NCBI GenBank assembly: GCA_001874255.1
Contig: MPDC01000017.1
Location: 1-64,000, forward strand
DNA length: 64,000 nucleotides
Direction: 5' to 3'
DNA from: Alphaproteobacteria bacterium MedPE-SWcel
Lineage (GTDB): Bacteria > Pseudomonadota > Alphaproteobacteria > Rhodobacterales > Rhodobacteraceae
Positions 52,032 to 61,221 of this stretch are shown here, in pieces. Position 1 is the stretch's first letter, and the number at the start of each line of letters is the position of its first letter. The position numbers and the translations under genes were made by a program. The notes below the pieces were generated by a model that was not told the origin of the DNA, made no database searches, and saw only the letters and a program-made list of their open reading frames with translations.

Positions 52032-52783
52032 GCATTACCGAGTTTCTGCAACCGGTGAATTGGTTCGACCAGGGGAGCGGACCACGGTATGTCCAGCTGC
52101 GCCGTCGGCTGGAGGATGCGATCCGAACCGGCGTTTTGCCACCGAACAGCTCCCTGCCGCCCGAGCGCGAGATTGCGGAGATTACCGACCTGTCACGTGT
52201 TACGGTGCGCAAGGCGATGCAGGAGCTGGTCCAGCAAGGCGCTATTGAACAGCGTCAGGGGTCGGGGACATTCGTGTGTGACAATCCTGCGCGGGTCGAA
52301 CAATCCTTGTCGCATCTGACATCGTTTACCGAAGACATGCAGCAACGTGGGGTGGAAACAACGTCGACCTGGCTCGAACGCGGCATCTTTCTGCCGAGCG
52401 AGGAGGAGGTCGACGTCCTTGATCTCGGGGCGGAACTGTCGGTTGCCAGAATATATCGCCTGCGTGCAGCGGGAGGGCAGCCGATGGCCTTGGAACGTGC
52501 CGCGCTTCCACTCACGGTTCTGCCGAACCCTCTTGAGGTGACGACGTCCCTCTATGCCACCCTCGAACGTCTCGGACATCGTCCGGTGCGCGCGGTGCAA
52601 AAGATATCCGCGATCAACCTGCAGGCCACCGAAGCCGGGCTGCTCGGTGTTGCGGAGGGAACGGCCGGTTTGCGAATTCAGCGCGTTTCATATCTGGCCG
52701 ATGGCCGTGTGGCGGAGCTGACACGATCCATTTATCGGGGCGATGCATATGATTTCGTCGCCGAACTGCGGTTGTCCAATTGA
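52028..52783 (+). CDS. GntR-family regulator (HutC/NagR type, UTRA domain)
   Basis: A 251-residue repressor. The N-terminal winged helix has YVQLRRRLEDAIRTGVLPPNSSLPPEREIAEITDLSRVTVRKAM. The C-terminal UTRA effector domain (YRLRAAGGQPMALERAALP) often binds a phosphorylated amino sugar. Its gene lies between kinase and deaminase genes, so it probably represses this cluster when inducer is absent, as NagR/DasR proteins do elsewhere. Confidence 0.9.
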   Translation: MSITEFLQPVNWFDQGSGPRYVQLRRRLEDAIRTGVLPPNSSLPPEREIAEITDLSRVTVRKAMQELVQQGAIEQRQGSGTFVCDNPARVEQSLSHLTSFTEDMQQRGVETTSTWLERGIFLPSEEEVDVLDLGAELSVARIYRLRAAGGQPMALERAALPLTVLPNPLEVTTSLYATLERLGHRPVRAVQKISAINLQATEAGLLGVAEGTAGLRIQRVSYLADGRVAELTRSIYRGDAYDFVAELRLSN

Positions 52784-52796
52784 AGGGATATTGGCC

Positions 52797-53825
52797 ATGA
52801 ACGCTCTCCGGACGCAGATGCGGCGCGAGATTGATGAAATTCCTGACGCGGTTGAACATTTGCTGATCAACGGGTCTGATGCGGTCACGTCAACCGCCGC
52901 GCATATTCGCGACCTGGCGCCGGGCTATCTTTTGTCCGTGGCGCGGGGGTCCTCGGACCATGCCTGCACGTATCTGAAATACGCCAGCGAATTGCTGCTG
53001 GGCCTGCCAATGGCCTCGGTCGGCCCCTCGGTGAAATCGATCTATGGCGTCGATCTCATGTGCAAGGGCGCATTGAGTCTCTCGGTGTCCCAATCCGGAA
53101 AAAGCCCGGACATCGTGCAGCTGACCTCGGCATTCACGGCCGGCGGCGCATATACGGTGGCGATTACCAATGATGCCATGTCTCCGTTGGCGGAAGCGTC
53201 AGAAGCCATCTTGCCGATCCATGCAGGCCCTGAGTTGAGCGTTGCGGCCACCAAGACCTTTGTGACTTCGCTGGTGGCGGGGCTGTGGCTGATGGCTGAG
53301 GTCAAGCAGGACGCAGAGCTTCTGAGCGCAATTCGCAGGCTGCCGGTGCATCTGGCCAAGGCAAAGGAGTGCAACTGGAGCGCCGCAATCGAGGCGGTCG
53401 GCGGGCAATCGCTCTATACGCTGGGGCGGGGTCCGAGCTGGGCGATTTCCAACGAGGCGGCACTGAAGTTCAAGGAAACCTGCCAGATCCATGCTGAGAG
53501 CTATTCTGCAGCAGAGGTCCTGCATGGGCCGGTGTCCATCGTTGGTCGCGAATTCCCGGTCATCGCGTTTGCCGCCGGTGATGCTGCCGAGGCCAGCGTC
53601 GCAGAAATCGCAGAGGCCTTGGCGGCCAAGGGGGCGCGCGTATTCGCCACAACCGAACAGGCCAAGGGCGTTGAGGTTCTGCCGCATGTGCGGACGGATC
53701 ATTGGATCACTGATCCGATCGCAAGTATCGTTTCGTTCTATGGCATGGTCGAAACCGTTGCGGTGCGGCGCGGTGTCAATCCAGATGCGCCAAGGCACCT
53801 GAACAAAGTGACGGAAACCATATGA
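52797..53825 (+). CDS. SIS-domain glucosamine-6-phosphate deaminase (NagB-II/GlmS-like)
   Basis: A 342-residue protein with two SIS domains (SVARGSSDHACTYLKYASE and YTLGRGPSWAISNEAALKFKE). The start at 52797 has AAGGGA upstream. It lacks the glutaminase domain of GlmS, as in NagB-II enzymes that convert GlcN 6-phosphate to fructose 6-phosphate and ammonia. It overlaps nagA by 4 bp and gives the last step of the pathway. Confidence 0.9.
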   Translation: MNALRTQMRREIDEIPDAVEHLLINGSDAVTSTAAHIRDLAPGYLLSVARGSSDHACTYLKYASELLLGLPMASVGPSVKSIYGVDLMCKGALSLSVSQSGKSPDIVQLTSAFTAGGAYTVAITNDAMSPLAEASEAILPIHAGPELSVAATKTFVTSLVAGLWLMAEVKQDAELLSAIRRLPVHLAKAKECNWSAAIEAVGGQSLYTLGRGPSWAISNEAALKFKETCQIHAESYSAAEVLHGPVSIVGREFPVIAFAAGDAAEASVAEIAEALAAKGARVFATTEQAKGVEVLPHVRTDHWITDPIASIVSFYGMVETVAVRRGVNPDAPRHLNKVTETI

Positions 53826-54964
53826 CACAAGCGCTATGTACCTACACGGGCGGGCCGATCTTTGACGGGGTGCGCCTGCGAGAGGGATACGCCGCGCAGT
53901 TCCGGGAGGGGAGGCTTGTTGCTCTGATGCCGTCAGCCGAACTGAATGAACGTGGCGAGGACATTGATCTCAAAGGCGACATCCTGTCGCCTGGCTATGT
54001 GGATCTGCAGGTCAATGGTGGCGGTGGGGTCATGCTCAATGATGCGCCGGGCCCTGCGGACATTATTCGGATCATCGAGGCGCATCGCGCAATGGGGGCG
54101 ACCACGATTTTGCCGACCCTGATAACCGATACCGCTGAAAAGACCGCAGCCGCCCTTGCTGCGGCAATTGCGGCGGCTGATGCGGGGATGCGCGGGTTTG
54201 GCGGCCTGCATCTGGAAGGCCCGCATTTGTCCGTCGCGCGGAAGGGCGCGCATGATGCGGCACTGATCCGGCCGATGGATGCGGAGGATCTGGAGCGGAT
54301 ATGCAGAGCGGCCGGACGTTTGCCGAAATTGAAAGTGACGATAGCCCCGGAAAATGTCACTCCGGAGCAGGTGAGCCGCCTGGTGGCCGCCGGTGTCCTG
54401 GTGTCGCTGGGCCATACGGATGCGCCTTTTGAAACCTGCGTGTCCTACGTCAGGGCCGGGGCGCGTTGCGCCACTCATCTGTTCAACGCCATGAGCCAGC
54501 TCGGCAACCGTATGCCGGGTCTTGTCGGTGCGGTTCTGGAGACGCCCGAGATGTCTGCGGGCCTGATTGCGGATGGTATCCATGTTCATCCGGCCAGCCT
54601 GCGTGCGGCCTGGGTGGCCAAGCGGCGGGGGGAGGGGCGTCTTTTCCTTGTCAGCGACGCGATGGCGGTTGCCGGTACAGACAGGACAGAGTTCGAGCTC
54701 GAAGGCCGACTGATCACGCGCCGCGATGGCCGACTGTGTTTGCCCGATGGGACATTGGCCGGTGCTGATCTCGATCTGACCACTGCGCTCGCCGTTCTGA
54801 CGCAGCGCTGTGATGTGGACCTGGCGGATGCGCTGGCGGCGGCGACTGCAGTGCCTGCAGGTTTGATCGGCCAGACGGTTGATCTCAGTTCTCCGGGCTA
54901 TGCTCTTTCGAACATGATCCGCATCGCCCGGGATCTTTCGTCCGCGGCGCCTGTGGTGGCGTGA
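53822..54964 (+). CDS. nagA: N-acetylglucosamine-6-phosphate deacetylase
   Basis: A 380-residue amidohydrolase that removes acetate from GlcNAc 6-phosphate. The motif HLEGPHLSVARKGAHD holds the metal Glu, and SLGHTDAPFE and ATHLFNAMSQLGNR carry the metal His residues. FLVSDAMAVAGT contains the catalytic Asp. It overlaps the deaminase gene and ends the operon. Confidence 0.96.
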   Translation: MTQALCTYTGGPIFDGVRLREGYAAQFREGRLVALMPSAELNERGEDIDLKGDILSPGYVDLQVNGGGGVMLNDAPGPADIIRIIEAHRAMGATTILPTLITDTAEKTAAALAAAIAAADAGMRGFGGLHLEGPHLSVARKGAHDAALIRPMDAEDLERICRAAGRLPKLKVTIAPENVTPEQVSRLVAAGVLVSLGHTDAPFETCVSYVRAGARCATHLFNAMSQLGNRMPGLVGAVLETPEMSAGLIADGIHVHPASLRAAWVAKRRGEGRLFLVSDAMAVAGTDRTEFELEGRLITRRDGRLCLPDGTLAGADLDLTTALAVLTQRCDVDLADALAAATAVPAGLIGQTVDLSSPGYALSNMIRIARDLSSAAPVVA

Positions 54965-55074
54965 TCGCTGGCCCGGCAGGGTGACGCAAGGTTTTTGAAA
55001 ATGGCACGATCTGCAAATGTCTGCGCGTGGCGGACCGGCTAGGGTGTTTCTGACTGGCTGCCGCGGAGGAGACA

Positions 55075-55533
55075 ATGAAGCTGACCGTCAATGGAACCGC
55101 CCACGAGGTCGATGTGGAGCCCGAGATGCCTTTGCTATGGGTGTTGCGGGATGAATTGAACATCAAGGGTCCAAAATACGGCTGTGGAGTCGCCCAATGC
55201 GGCGCCTGCACGGTGCATGTGGACGGGATTGCCGTGCGGTCTTGCCAATTGCCGGTCGGAGATCTGGAGGGCGAGGTCCTGACGATCGAAGGCCTGGGCT
55301 CCCCAGAGAGTTTGCACGCCGTGCAAGACGCCTGGATCGCCCATCACGTTGCGCAATGCGGCTACTGCCAATCGGGTCAGATCATGCAGGCCGCCAGTCT
55401 TCTCGAAATGACACCGCAGCCAACGGACGCCGAGATCGATGAGGCGATGTCCGGCAATCTGTGTCGATGCGGAACCTATCCCCGCATCCGGGCCGCCATC
55501 CACACGGCCGCCCGGACATTGAGCGAGGCATAG
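55075..55533 (+). CDS. [2Fe-2S] small subunit of a xanthine-oxidase-family molybdenum hydroxylase (IorA-like)
   Basis: A 152-residue subunit with two [2Fe-2S] centres: the plant-type ferredoxin Cys set in [17 protein letters not shown], and the second in GYCQSGQIM and [10 protein letters not shown]. It resembles isoquinoline 1-oxidoreductase alpha subunits. The large subunit gene follows 3 bp later. A GGAGGAGACA ribosome binding site lies before the start. Confidence 0.93.
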   Translation: MKLTVNGTAHEVDVEPEMPLLWVLRDELNIKGPKYGCGVAQCGACTVHVDGIAVRSCQLPVGDLEGEVLTIEGLGSPESLHAVQDAWIAHHVAQCGYCQSGQIMQAASLLEMTPQPTDAEIDEAMSGNLCRCGTYPRIRAAIHTAARTLSEA

Positions 55534-55536
55534 AGC

Positions 55537-57789
55537 ATGAGCCGCATTGCTACACTGACCCGCCGAACGTTTCTTGTCGGCTCCACCGCCGTTGCAGGCG
55601 GTGTGGCCTTCGGGATCTATCTGGCCAGGAAACCAATTCCGAACCCGCTGCTGGATGGGCTGGTGGACGGAGAGGTGGCGCTGACCCCTTTTGTGAAAAT
55701 CGATGCCGAAGGGATCACACTGATCACGCCGCGCGCCGATATGGGGCAGGGTACATACTCTATTCAGGCCTATCTCATCGCGGAAGAGCTGGATATCGAT
55801 CCTGCCACGGCCACGTTGTCTCCCGGTACGCCGGGGCCTGCGTATCACAACGCGACGATCCTTGCGGAAGGGGTCCCGTACCCGGCCTTCGACGACAGCT
55901 TTGTGGCAGAGAGCTTGCGCAATTTCATGGCGGTTCCGGCCAAGCTGTTCTCTGTCCAGATCACGGGTGGGTCATCGACAGTCCCGGATGGGTTCGATCG
56001 GTTGCGGACAGCGGGCGCAATCGCGCGGGAAACACTGAAGGAGGCGGCTGCCCGGCGGACAGGTTCCGCGCGGGGCGATTTGAAGACCCAGGATGGTTTC
56101 GTCCTGCTGCCGACAGGGGAACGGATCGCCTATACCGATCTTGCCGCAGAGGCAGCACAGATCGCGCCCGTCGGCGATGTCTCCCTGCGTCCATCCTCGG
56201 AGTGGCGGTACCTTGGTCAGTCAGCCCTGCCGCGGCTGGATATGGCGCGGAAATGCACGGGCACCGAGGTCTATGGCATCGATCTGGAGTTTGATGACAT
56301 GCTGCACGCCACCGTGCGGGCGAACCCTGCGATCGGCGCGGGCATCGCTCAATTCGACAGCGCCGGGGCGGAGGACATGCGAGGCGTGCACAGTATCGTG
56401 CAGATATCGCAGGGGATCGGGGTGATTGCCGACAACACCTGGCGAGCGTTTCAGGCGGCGGAGTATTTGGACATCAGTTGGGACTATCCGGAGTATCCCG
56501 GCTCGTCGGAGGGGCTGTATCAGGAGCTGGAGGCGGCTCTGAATGCGCCCGAGACCTATGACCACAGACAGCGGGACGACGGGAATGTCGACCGCGCCCT
56601 GTCCGGTGGCGACGTCATCACAGCAGAGTATCGGGTGCCCTATCTCGCGCATGCGCCGATGGAGCCGATGAATGCCGTGGTTCGGGTCGATGGAGAGTCT
56701 GTGGAAATCTGGACCGGCACCCAAATCCCTGTATTCGTCCGTGACCGGGCCGCCCGTATCGCGGGTGTGAAAGCGGACAACGTCGAGGTGCATGTCCTGC
56801 CGATGGGCGGAAGCTTCGGCCATCGGCTGGAAATGACCCATGTGGAACAGGCGGTGGAATTGGCCATGGCCGTGCCGGGACGCCATTTGAAGATGACATG
56901 GAGCCGCGAAGAAGACATGACCCATGACTACCCGCGTCCTGCGTCTGTCGCACGGGCGCGTGGCGCGGTTTCCGACGGACAGGTCTCCGCATTCGATCTG
57001 TCCGTCAGCCAATCCGCCATGGCGCCGGAATGGTTGGAACGGTTGAGCGGCCGGAAATTGCCGGGTCCCGATGCAAGCATCACCACCGGGTCCTGGGATC
57101 AACCGTTTGCGATTCCTGACTACCGGGTCACAGGCTATCGCGCACCATCCATGGTCCCGGTCTCGTCCTGGCGCTCGGTGGGGGCCTCCGGGAACGGGTT
57201 TTATCACGATTGCTTTCTGGACGAGCTGATCCATGCGGCCGGAGCCGATCCGCTTGCCGAACGAATGCGTCTCTGCATGCATGAGCCGTCCCGCAAGGTG
57301 CTGGAGGCCGTGGGAGAGATGTCTGGCTGGAATGGCCCGGCGCGCGGTGGCGGGCGGGGGCGCGGCGTCGGCTTCTGCATGTCGTTTGGCGTGCCCTGCG
57401 CACAGGTGGTTGACGTGGCGCAGACTGCAGAGGGGATCCGGATCGCAAAGGTCTATGTTGCGGTCGATGTGGGCGAGGTGCTCGATCCAACCAACCTTGA
57501 GGCCCAGGTCTTTGGGGGTGTGATCTGGGGATTGGGCCATGCGATGAACTGTGAGTTGACCTACGAAGGTCATGTGCCGGATCAAACCAATTTCTATGAT
57601 TATGAAGGCATGCGTCTGTACCAGGCGCCTGACATCACGGTCAGGGCGCTCACCAATGGCCCGTCCATCCGCGGTATCGGGGAACCTGCTGTGCCGCCTG
57701 CGGCGCCCGCGCTCGCCAACGCGATTTTTGCAGCAACCGGACAGCGTATTCGCGAACTGCCCCTGAACAAGCATATTGATTTTGTGTGA
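55537..57789 (+). CDS. molybdopterin large subunit of an IorB-like oxidoreductase
   Basis: A 750-residue molybdenum-binding subunit. A twin-arginine leader (LTRRTFLVGSTAVAGGVAFG) directs folded export to the periplasm, so this is a periplasmic aldehyde or N-heterocycle oxidoreductase. Molybdenum-cofactor regions include APMEPMNAVV, GGSFGHRLE and WRSVGASGNGFYHDCFLDEL. The late GIGEPAVPPAAPALANA segment carries the catalytic Glu typical of the family. The [2Fe-2S] subunit is encoded just before it. Confidence 0.92.
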   Translation: MSRIATLTRRTFLVGSTAVAGGVAFGIYLARKPIPNPLLDGLVDGEVALTPFVKIDAEGITLITPRADMGQGTYSIQAYLIAEELDIDPATATLSPGTPGPAYHNATILAEGVPYPAFDDSFVAESLRNFMAVPAKLFSVQITGGSSTVPDGFDRLRTAGAIARETLKEAAARRTGSARGDLKTQDGFVLLPTGERIAYTDLAAEAAQIAPVGDVSLRPSSEWRYLGQSALPRLDMARKCTGTEVYGIDLEFDDMLHATVRANPAIGAGIAQFDSAGAEDMRGVHSIVQISQGIGVIADNTWRAFQAAEYLDISWDYPEYPGSSEGLYQELEAALNAPETYDHRQRDDGNVDRALSGGDVITAEYRVPYLAHAPMEPMNAVVRVDGESVEIWTGTQIPVFVRDRAARIAGVKADNVEVHVLPMGGSFGHRLEMTHVEQAVELAMAVPGRHLKMTWSREEDMTHDYPRPASVARARGAVSDGQVSAFDLSVSQSAMAPEWLERLSGRKLPGPDASITTGSWDQPFAIPDYRVTGYRAPSMVPVSSWRSVGASGNGFYHDCFLDELIHAAGADPLAERMRLCMHEPSRKVLEAVGEMSGWNGPARGGGRGRGVGFCMSFGVPCAQVVDVAQTAEGIRIAKVYVAVDVGEVLDPTNLEAQVFGGVIWGLGHAMNCELTYEGHVPDQTNFYDYEGMRLYQAPDITVRALTNGPSIRGIGEPAVPPAAPALANAIFAATGQRIRELPLNKHIDFV

Positions 57790-58290
57790 GGAAGGATTTT
57801 CCAGTGCTCGCGAGCCCATTTTCTGTTCGCGCCGCAACTGGCTCGCCAAATCCCGCTCTGCTGGCCGAGACGGGTCCGGGGCTCATGCGGGGGACCGGGC
57901 GACGGGATTGGTTTGCCATGCTGAAGAATGGGGTCGCCTGTGATGCCTGTGATGCCGGTAGCGTGACAGCGTAGGAGATCCTGGAATGGATGATGAGATG
58001 ACAGGTCCAGTGCCGGGGTTCGCGGCCTTGTTCGCCAAGGGCACGATCACATATGCAGAGGCGCGAGGTATCGATCCTGAGGTGGCAGATCGTAGCATGC
58101 GACAACTCTTTCTTGCGGCACGGGGCAGATGATCGCGGGCGGCAAGGCAAGCCCCTCGGTTCACCTGCAGGGGATGATTGAACTACACAGCTGCAACTGC
58201 GGCCGCTCTGGATGTCCTGCGGAGGTCCGACGTGCGCGATCTGATCGCCGAAGGGTTGGGCGCAGCTGTCGCCCGGTGCCACAAGATGGG
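57790..58290. other. sparse region after the IorB-like gene
   Basis: This 501-bp gap shows only the short ORF at 57986-58132 (listed). Other open frames, such as 57786-57974, look like chance reading frames, and a tandem GCCTGTGAT repeat lies near 57940. No promoter or terminator is clear. Confidence 0.4.
57986..58132 (+). CDS. possible 48-residue ORF
   Basis: The frame MDDEMTGPVPGFAALFAKGT then ITYAEARGIDPEVADRSMRQ has AGGAGATCCTGGA before its ATG and ends in LFLAARGR. The composition looks protein-like, but I do not recognise a family, and there is no comparative support. It could be a small regulator or a chance ORF. Confidence 0.3.
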   Translation: MDDEMTGPVPGFAALFAKGTITYAEARGIDPEVADRSMRQLFLAARGR

Positions 58291-58917
58291 CTATCCCTGC
58301 CGGAGGCTGTGCCGGTCCATAAAGGCCGCAACCTCTTCGGGTTCCGGTTGCCGGCCAGAGAACATTTCGACGTAATGCGGTACCCGTGCGAGCCTCGCGG
58401 CCGGGTTTTCTTCGACTTGTAGCGAGATATAGCCAATCTGGGTGTAGATCACTGTCAGGCTTCGCACATCGGCCTGCGCAGGGCTGTAGCCAAATCGCCT
58501 GAACATGTCCCGTACGGCAGCGATGCGTGCTGCATCCGCGTCATGCAGGCGGGCGGCAAGCACCGGGTCGATGCGTGCCCAGTTTCGGATCGCCAGATCC
58601 AGTCGCGTATCGAACAGCCGCGGCGAGAGCCAGCAGTCCATCAGATTGAAGAGGGCCTGATTGACCGTCTCGGCCGGAGCGTCGCATCTTGCTTGTATCT
58701 GACCGGTGTTGCGGGTTTCCCAGGTTGCGATCATCGCATCGTGCAGGGCGCTCAGATCTTTGAAATACCAGTAAAATCCGGTGCGCGTCTGTCCCAGGGA
58801 TTTGGCCAATGGCATGATTTTGACGGCTTCGATGCCGTTTGTCGTCAGAAGATCGAGTGCAGCATCGAGCCAAAGTTGGCGAGAGCCTCGGATGCGGGTG
58901 TTGGAGGATTGCAGCAT
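58291..58917 (-). CDS. TetR/AcrR-family regulator
   Basis: A 208-residue TetR regulator. The N-terminal helix-turn-helix is GIEAVKIMPLAKSLGQTRTGFYWYFKDLSALHDAM. The C-terminal ligand domain is of unknown specificity. It is divergent from the DgcA-like demethylase, with a perfect 16-bp palindrome in between that it probably binds. Confidence 0.88.
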   Translation of the reverse strand: MLQSSNTRIRGSRQLWLDAALDLLTTNGIEAVKIMPLAKSLGQTRTGFYWYFKDLSALHDAMIATWETRNTGQIQARCDAPAETVNQALFNLMDCWLSPRLFDTRLDLAIRNWARIDPVLAARLHDADAARIAAVRDMFRRFGYSPAQADVRSLTVIYTQIGYISLQVEENPAARLARVPHYVEMFSGRQPEPEEVAAFMDRHSLRQG

Positions 58918-58935
58918 AGCCGGAGTTTAAAATAG

Positions 58936-58951
58936 TTGACACATGTGTCAA
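58936..58951. promoter_or_regulatory. perfect 16-bp palindrome, probable TetR operator
   Basis: TTGACACATGTGTCAA at 58936-58951 is a perfect palindrome, 19 bp upstream of the TetR start and 59 bp before the divergent demethylase gene. Its size and position are those of a TetR operator. A TTGACA -35-like box is part of it, so binding would block transcription. Confidence 0.75.
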
Positions 58952-59009
58952 GTCGCATGCAGGCTGACGTAACACCTCTGTCCAGACCCTGTATCGAGAA
59001 GGCAGCGCC

Positions 59010-61055
59010 ATGTCCCGCGACCCCTTGTTGCAACCATTCAAGCTGAAACACCTCTCGCTGCGAAACCGGATCATGACCACCAGTCATGAACCTGCCTATC
59101 CCGAGGACGGAATGCCGAAGGAGCGCTATCGCGCCTATCACGCCGAGCGGGCACGGGCTGGGGTGGCGCTTGCGATGACGGCGGGATCTGCCTCGGTTTC
59201 AAAAGACAGCCCCCCCGTTTTCAACAACATTCTTGCCTATAAGGACGAAGTCGTACCTTGGATTCGCAATCTGACGGACGGCTGTCACGAGCATGGCTGT
59301 GCGGTGATGATCCAATTGACGCATCTGGGACGAAGAACCACCTGGAACAAGGGGGATTGGCTGCCGTCGGTATCGTCATCGAGACATCGCGAACCTGCGC
59401 ATAGAGCTTTTCCCAAACTGGCCGAGGATTGGGATATAGAGCGGATCATCTCCGACTTTGCCGACGCCGCCGAGCGAATGCAGGCGGGGGGTATGGATGG
59501 GATCGAACTGCAGGCCTACGGTCACCTGATCGATCAGTTCTGGTCGCCTCTGACTAATGACCTGAGTGGTCCGTACGGGGCCGACACTTTGGAAAACCGA
59601 CTTCGCTTTCCGCTTGATGTGTTGGAGGCCATTCGCAAACGCGTCGGCAAGGATTTCATCGTCGGCATGCGATTTACCGCAGATGAAGTGCAAAAAGGCG
59701 GCATCACCCCCGAAGACGGGCTCAAGATTTCCCGCATTCTGAGCGCCAGCGGGCAGGTTGATTTCCTGAACGTGATACGCGGTCGCATTCACACAGATCC
59801 TGCAATGACCGACGTGATCCCGGTTCAGGGGATGAAGGCCGCGCCTCATCTTGATTTCGCGGGTCGGGTGAAACAAGACACCCATTTGCCGGTCTTTCAC
59901 GCGGCCCGCATTCCGGATGTGGCGACTGCACGACATGCAATCCAGGCCGGATTGCTGGATATGGTCGGGATGACGCGCGCCCATATGGCGGACCCGCATG
60001 TGGTCCGCAAGATCATCGAAGGTCGCGAAGATGATATCCGCCCCTGTGTCGGCGCCACCTATTGTCTCGACCGGATCTATCAGGCCGGTGACGCGCTTTG
60101 TATTCACAACGCGGCCACGGGGCGCGAGCTATCAATGCCGCATGACATCCCGGTGGCGCAGACGCGGCGCAAGATCGTGGTTGTGGGCGCCGGGCCTGCA
60201 GGATTGGAGGCCGCACGTGTTGCCGCCGAGCGTGGACATGACGTCGTCGTATTCGAGGCGCAGTCTGATCCCGGCGGGCAGGTGCGCCTTGCAGCCCAGA
60301 CTCCCCGGCGTCGCGAGATGATATCCATCATTGATTGGCGCATGGCCCAATGTGCCGCGCGCGATGTGCGATTTGAATTCAATACCTGGGCAGAGGCAGA
60401 GGACATTCTGGCCGAATCCCCGGATGTGGCCATCATTGCCACCGGAGGCCTGCCGAATATTGAACTATTTGAAAGCGGGCATGATGCACAGCATGTGATC
60501 TCGGCATGGGATCTGATCGCCGGCGATGCGCAACCTGCGCAGCATGTGCTGATCTACGACGAAAGCGGCGACCATCCCGCGCTTCAGGCGGCTGAGATTG
60601 CTGCAAAGGCCGGAGCCCGCGTGGAGATCATGACGCCCGACCGCACCTTTGCCCCCGACATCATGGCGATGAACCTGGTGCCATACATGCGAGCGTTGCA
60701 GGAAAAGGACGTTGCTTTCACGGTCACTCGCCGGTTGCTGGATGTTTCGCGACGCGGCAATGAACTGGTGGCCACGATCGGCACGGACTACAGCGATTTC
60801 ACCTCAGAGCAGAGCTACGACCAGATTGTCGTCAATTATGGAACCTTTCCCAACGACGATATATATCACGATTTGAAACCTCACAGTGTGAACGGCGGCC
60901 AGGTGGATCATGAGGCATTGATCGCCGGGAAACCGCAGCCGATGGTGCGCGAACCGAACGGGGGCTTCCAGCTGTTTCGGATCGGTGATGCCGTTGCGGC
61001 ACGCAACATCCATGCCGCCGTATATGACGCGCTCCGCCTTGTGAAGGATCTGTGA
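59010..61055 (+). CDS. DgcA/StcD-like N-methyl demethylase (TMADH-family FMN/4Fe-4S/FAD oxidoreductase)
   Basis: A 681-residue protein with an N-terminal old-yellow-enzyme barrel (LLQPFKLKHLSLRNRIMTTS). A [4Fe-4S] Cys cluster is indicated in CVGATYCLDRIYQAGDALC. The C-terminal FAD/NAD domain has VVVGAGPAGLEAARVAAERG. The Cys spacing and the HNAATGRE tail match the DgcA (dimethylglycine) and stachydrine/N-methylproline demethylases. It probably removes methyl groups from a betaine-type compound, giving formaldehyde that the frm genes could use. Confidence 0.85.
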   Translation: MSRDPLLQPFKLKHLSLRNRIMTTSHEPAYPEDGMPKERYRAYHAERARAGVALAMTAGSASVSKDSPPVFNNILAYKDEVVPWIRNLTDGCHEHGCAVMIQLTHLGRRTTWNKGDWLPSVSSSRHREPAHRAFPKLAEDWDIERIISDFADAAERMQAGGMDGIELQAYGHLIDQFWSPLTNDLSGPYGADTLENRLRFPLDVLEAIRKRVGKDFIVGMRFTADEVQKGGITPEDGLKISRILSASGQVDFLNVIRGRIHTDPAMTDVIPVQGMKAAPHLDFAGRVKQDTHLPVFHAARIPDVATARHAIQAGLLDMVGMTRAHMADPHVVRKIIEGREDDIRPCVGATYCLDRIYQAGDALCIHNAATGRELSMPHDIPVAQTRRKIVVVGAGPAGLEAARVAAERGHDVVVFEAQSDPGGQVRLAAQTPRRREMISIIDWRMAQCAARDVRFEFNTWAEAEDILAESPDVAIIATGGLPNIELFESGHDAQHVISAWDLIAGDAQPAQHVLIYDESGDHPALQAAEIAAKAGARVEIMTPDRTFAPDIMAMNLVPYMRALQEKDVAFTVTRRLLDVSRRGNELVATIGTDYSDFTSEQSYDQIVVNYGTFPNDDIYHDLKPHSVNGGQVDHEALIAGKPQPMVREPNGGFQLFRIGDAVAARNIHAAVYDALRLVKDL

Positions 61056-61221
61056 CAGCCAGCCCCCGTGCCGCGAGCCCACGAAAGCCGCAGCCACGGG
61101 CGTCCTTCTTCAACCTTTCACCGATACGGTGTCGTCTGGTATTTCGGCTCGGGATAGGCGGTTCCCCCAGGAAGGTAGCTCGAACGGCCCGGCCATCGGC
61201 GCGGGCTTCGTCGCTCCTCGG

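Noticed and set aside
56221..57849. 542-codon minus-strand frame opposite the IorB-like gene
   Set aside because: It is antisense to a complete molybdenum hydroxylase with no family motifs.
57786..57974. 62-codon frame overlapping the stop of the IorB-like gene
   Set aside because: It has no recognisable motif, starts with GTG inside the previous stop and ends in a repeat; probably chance.
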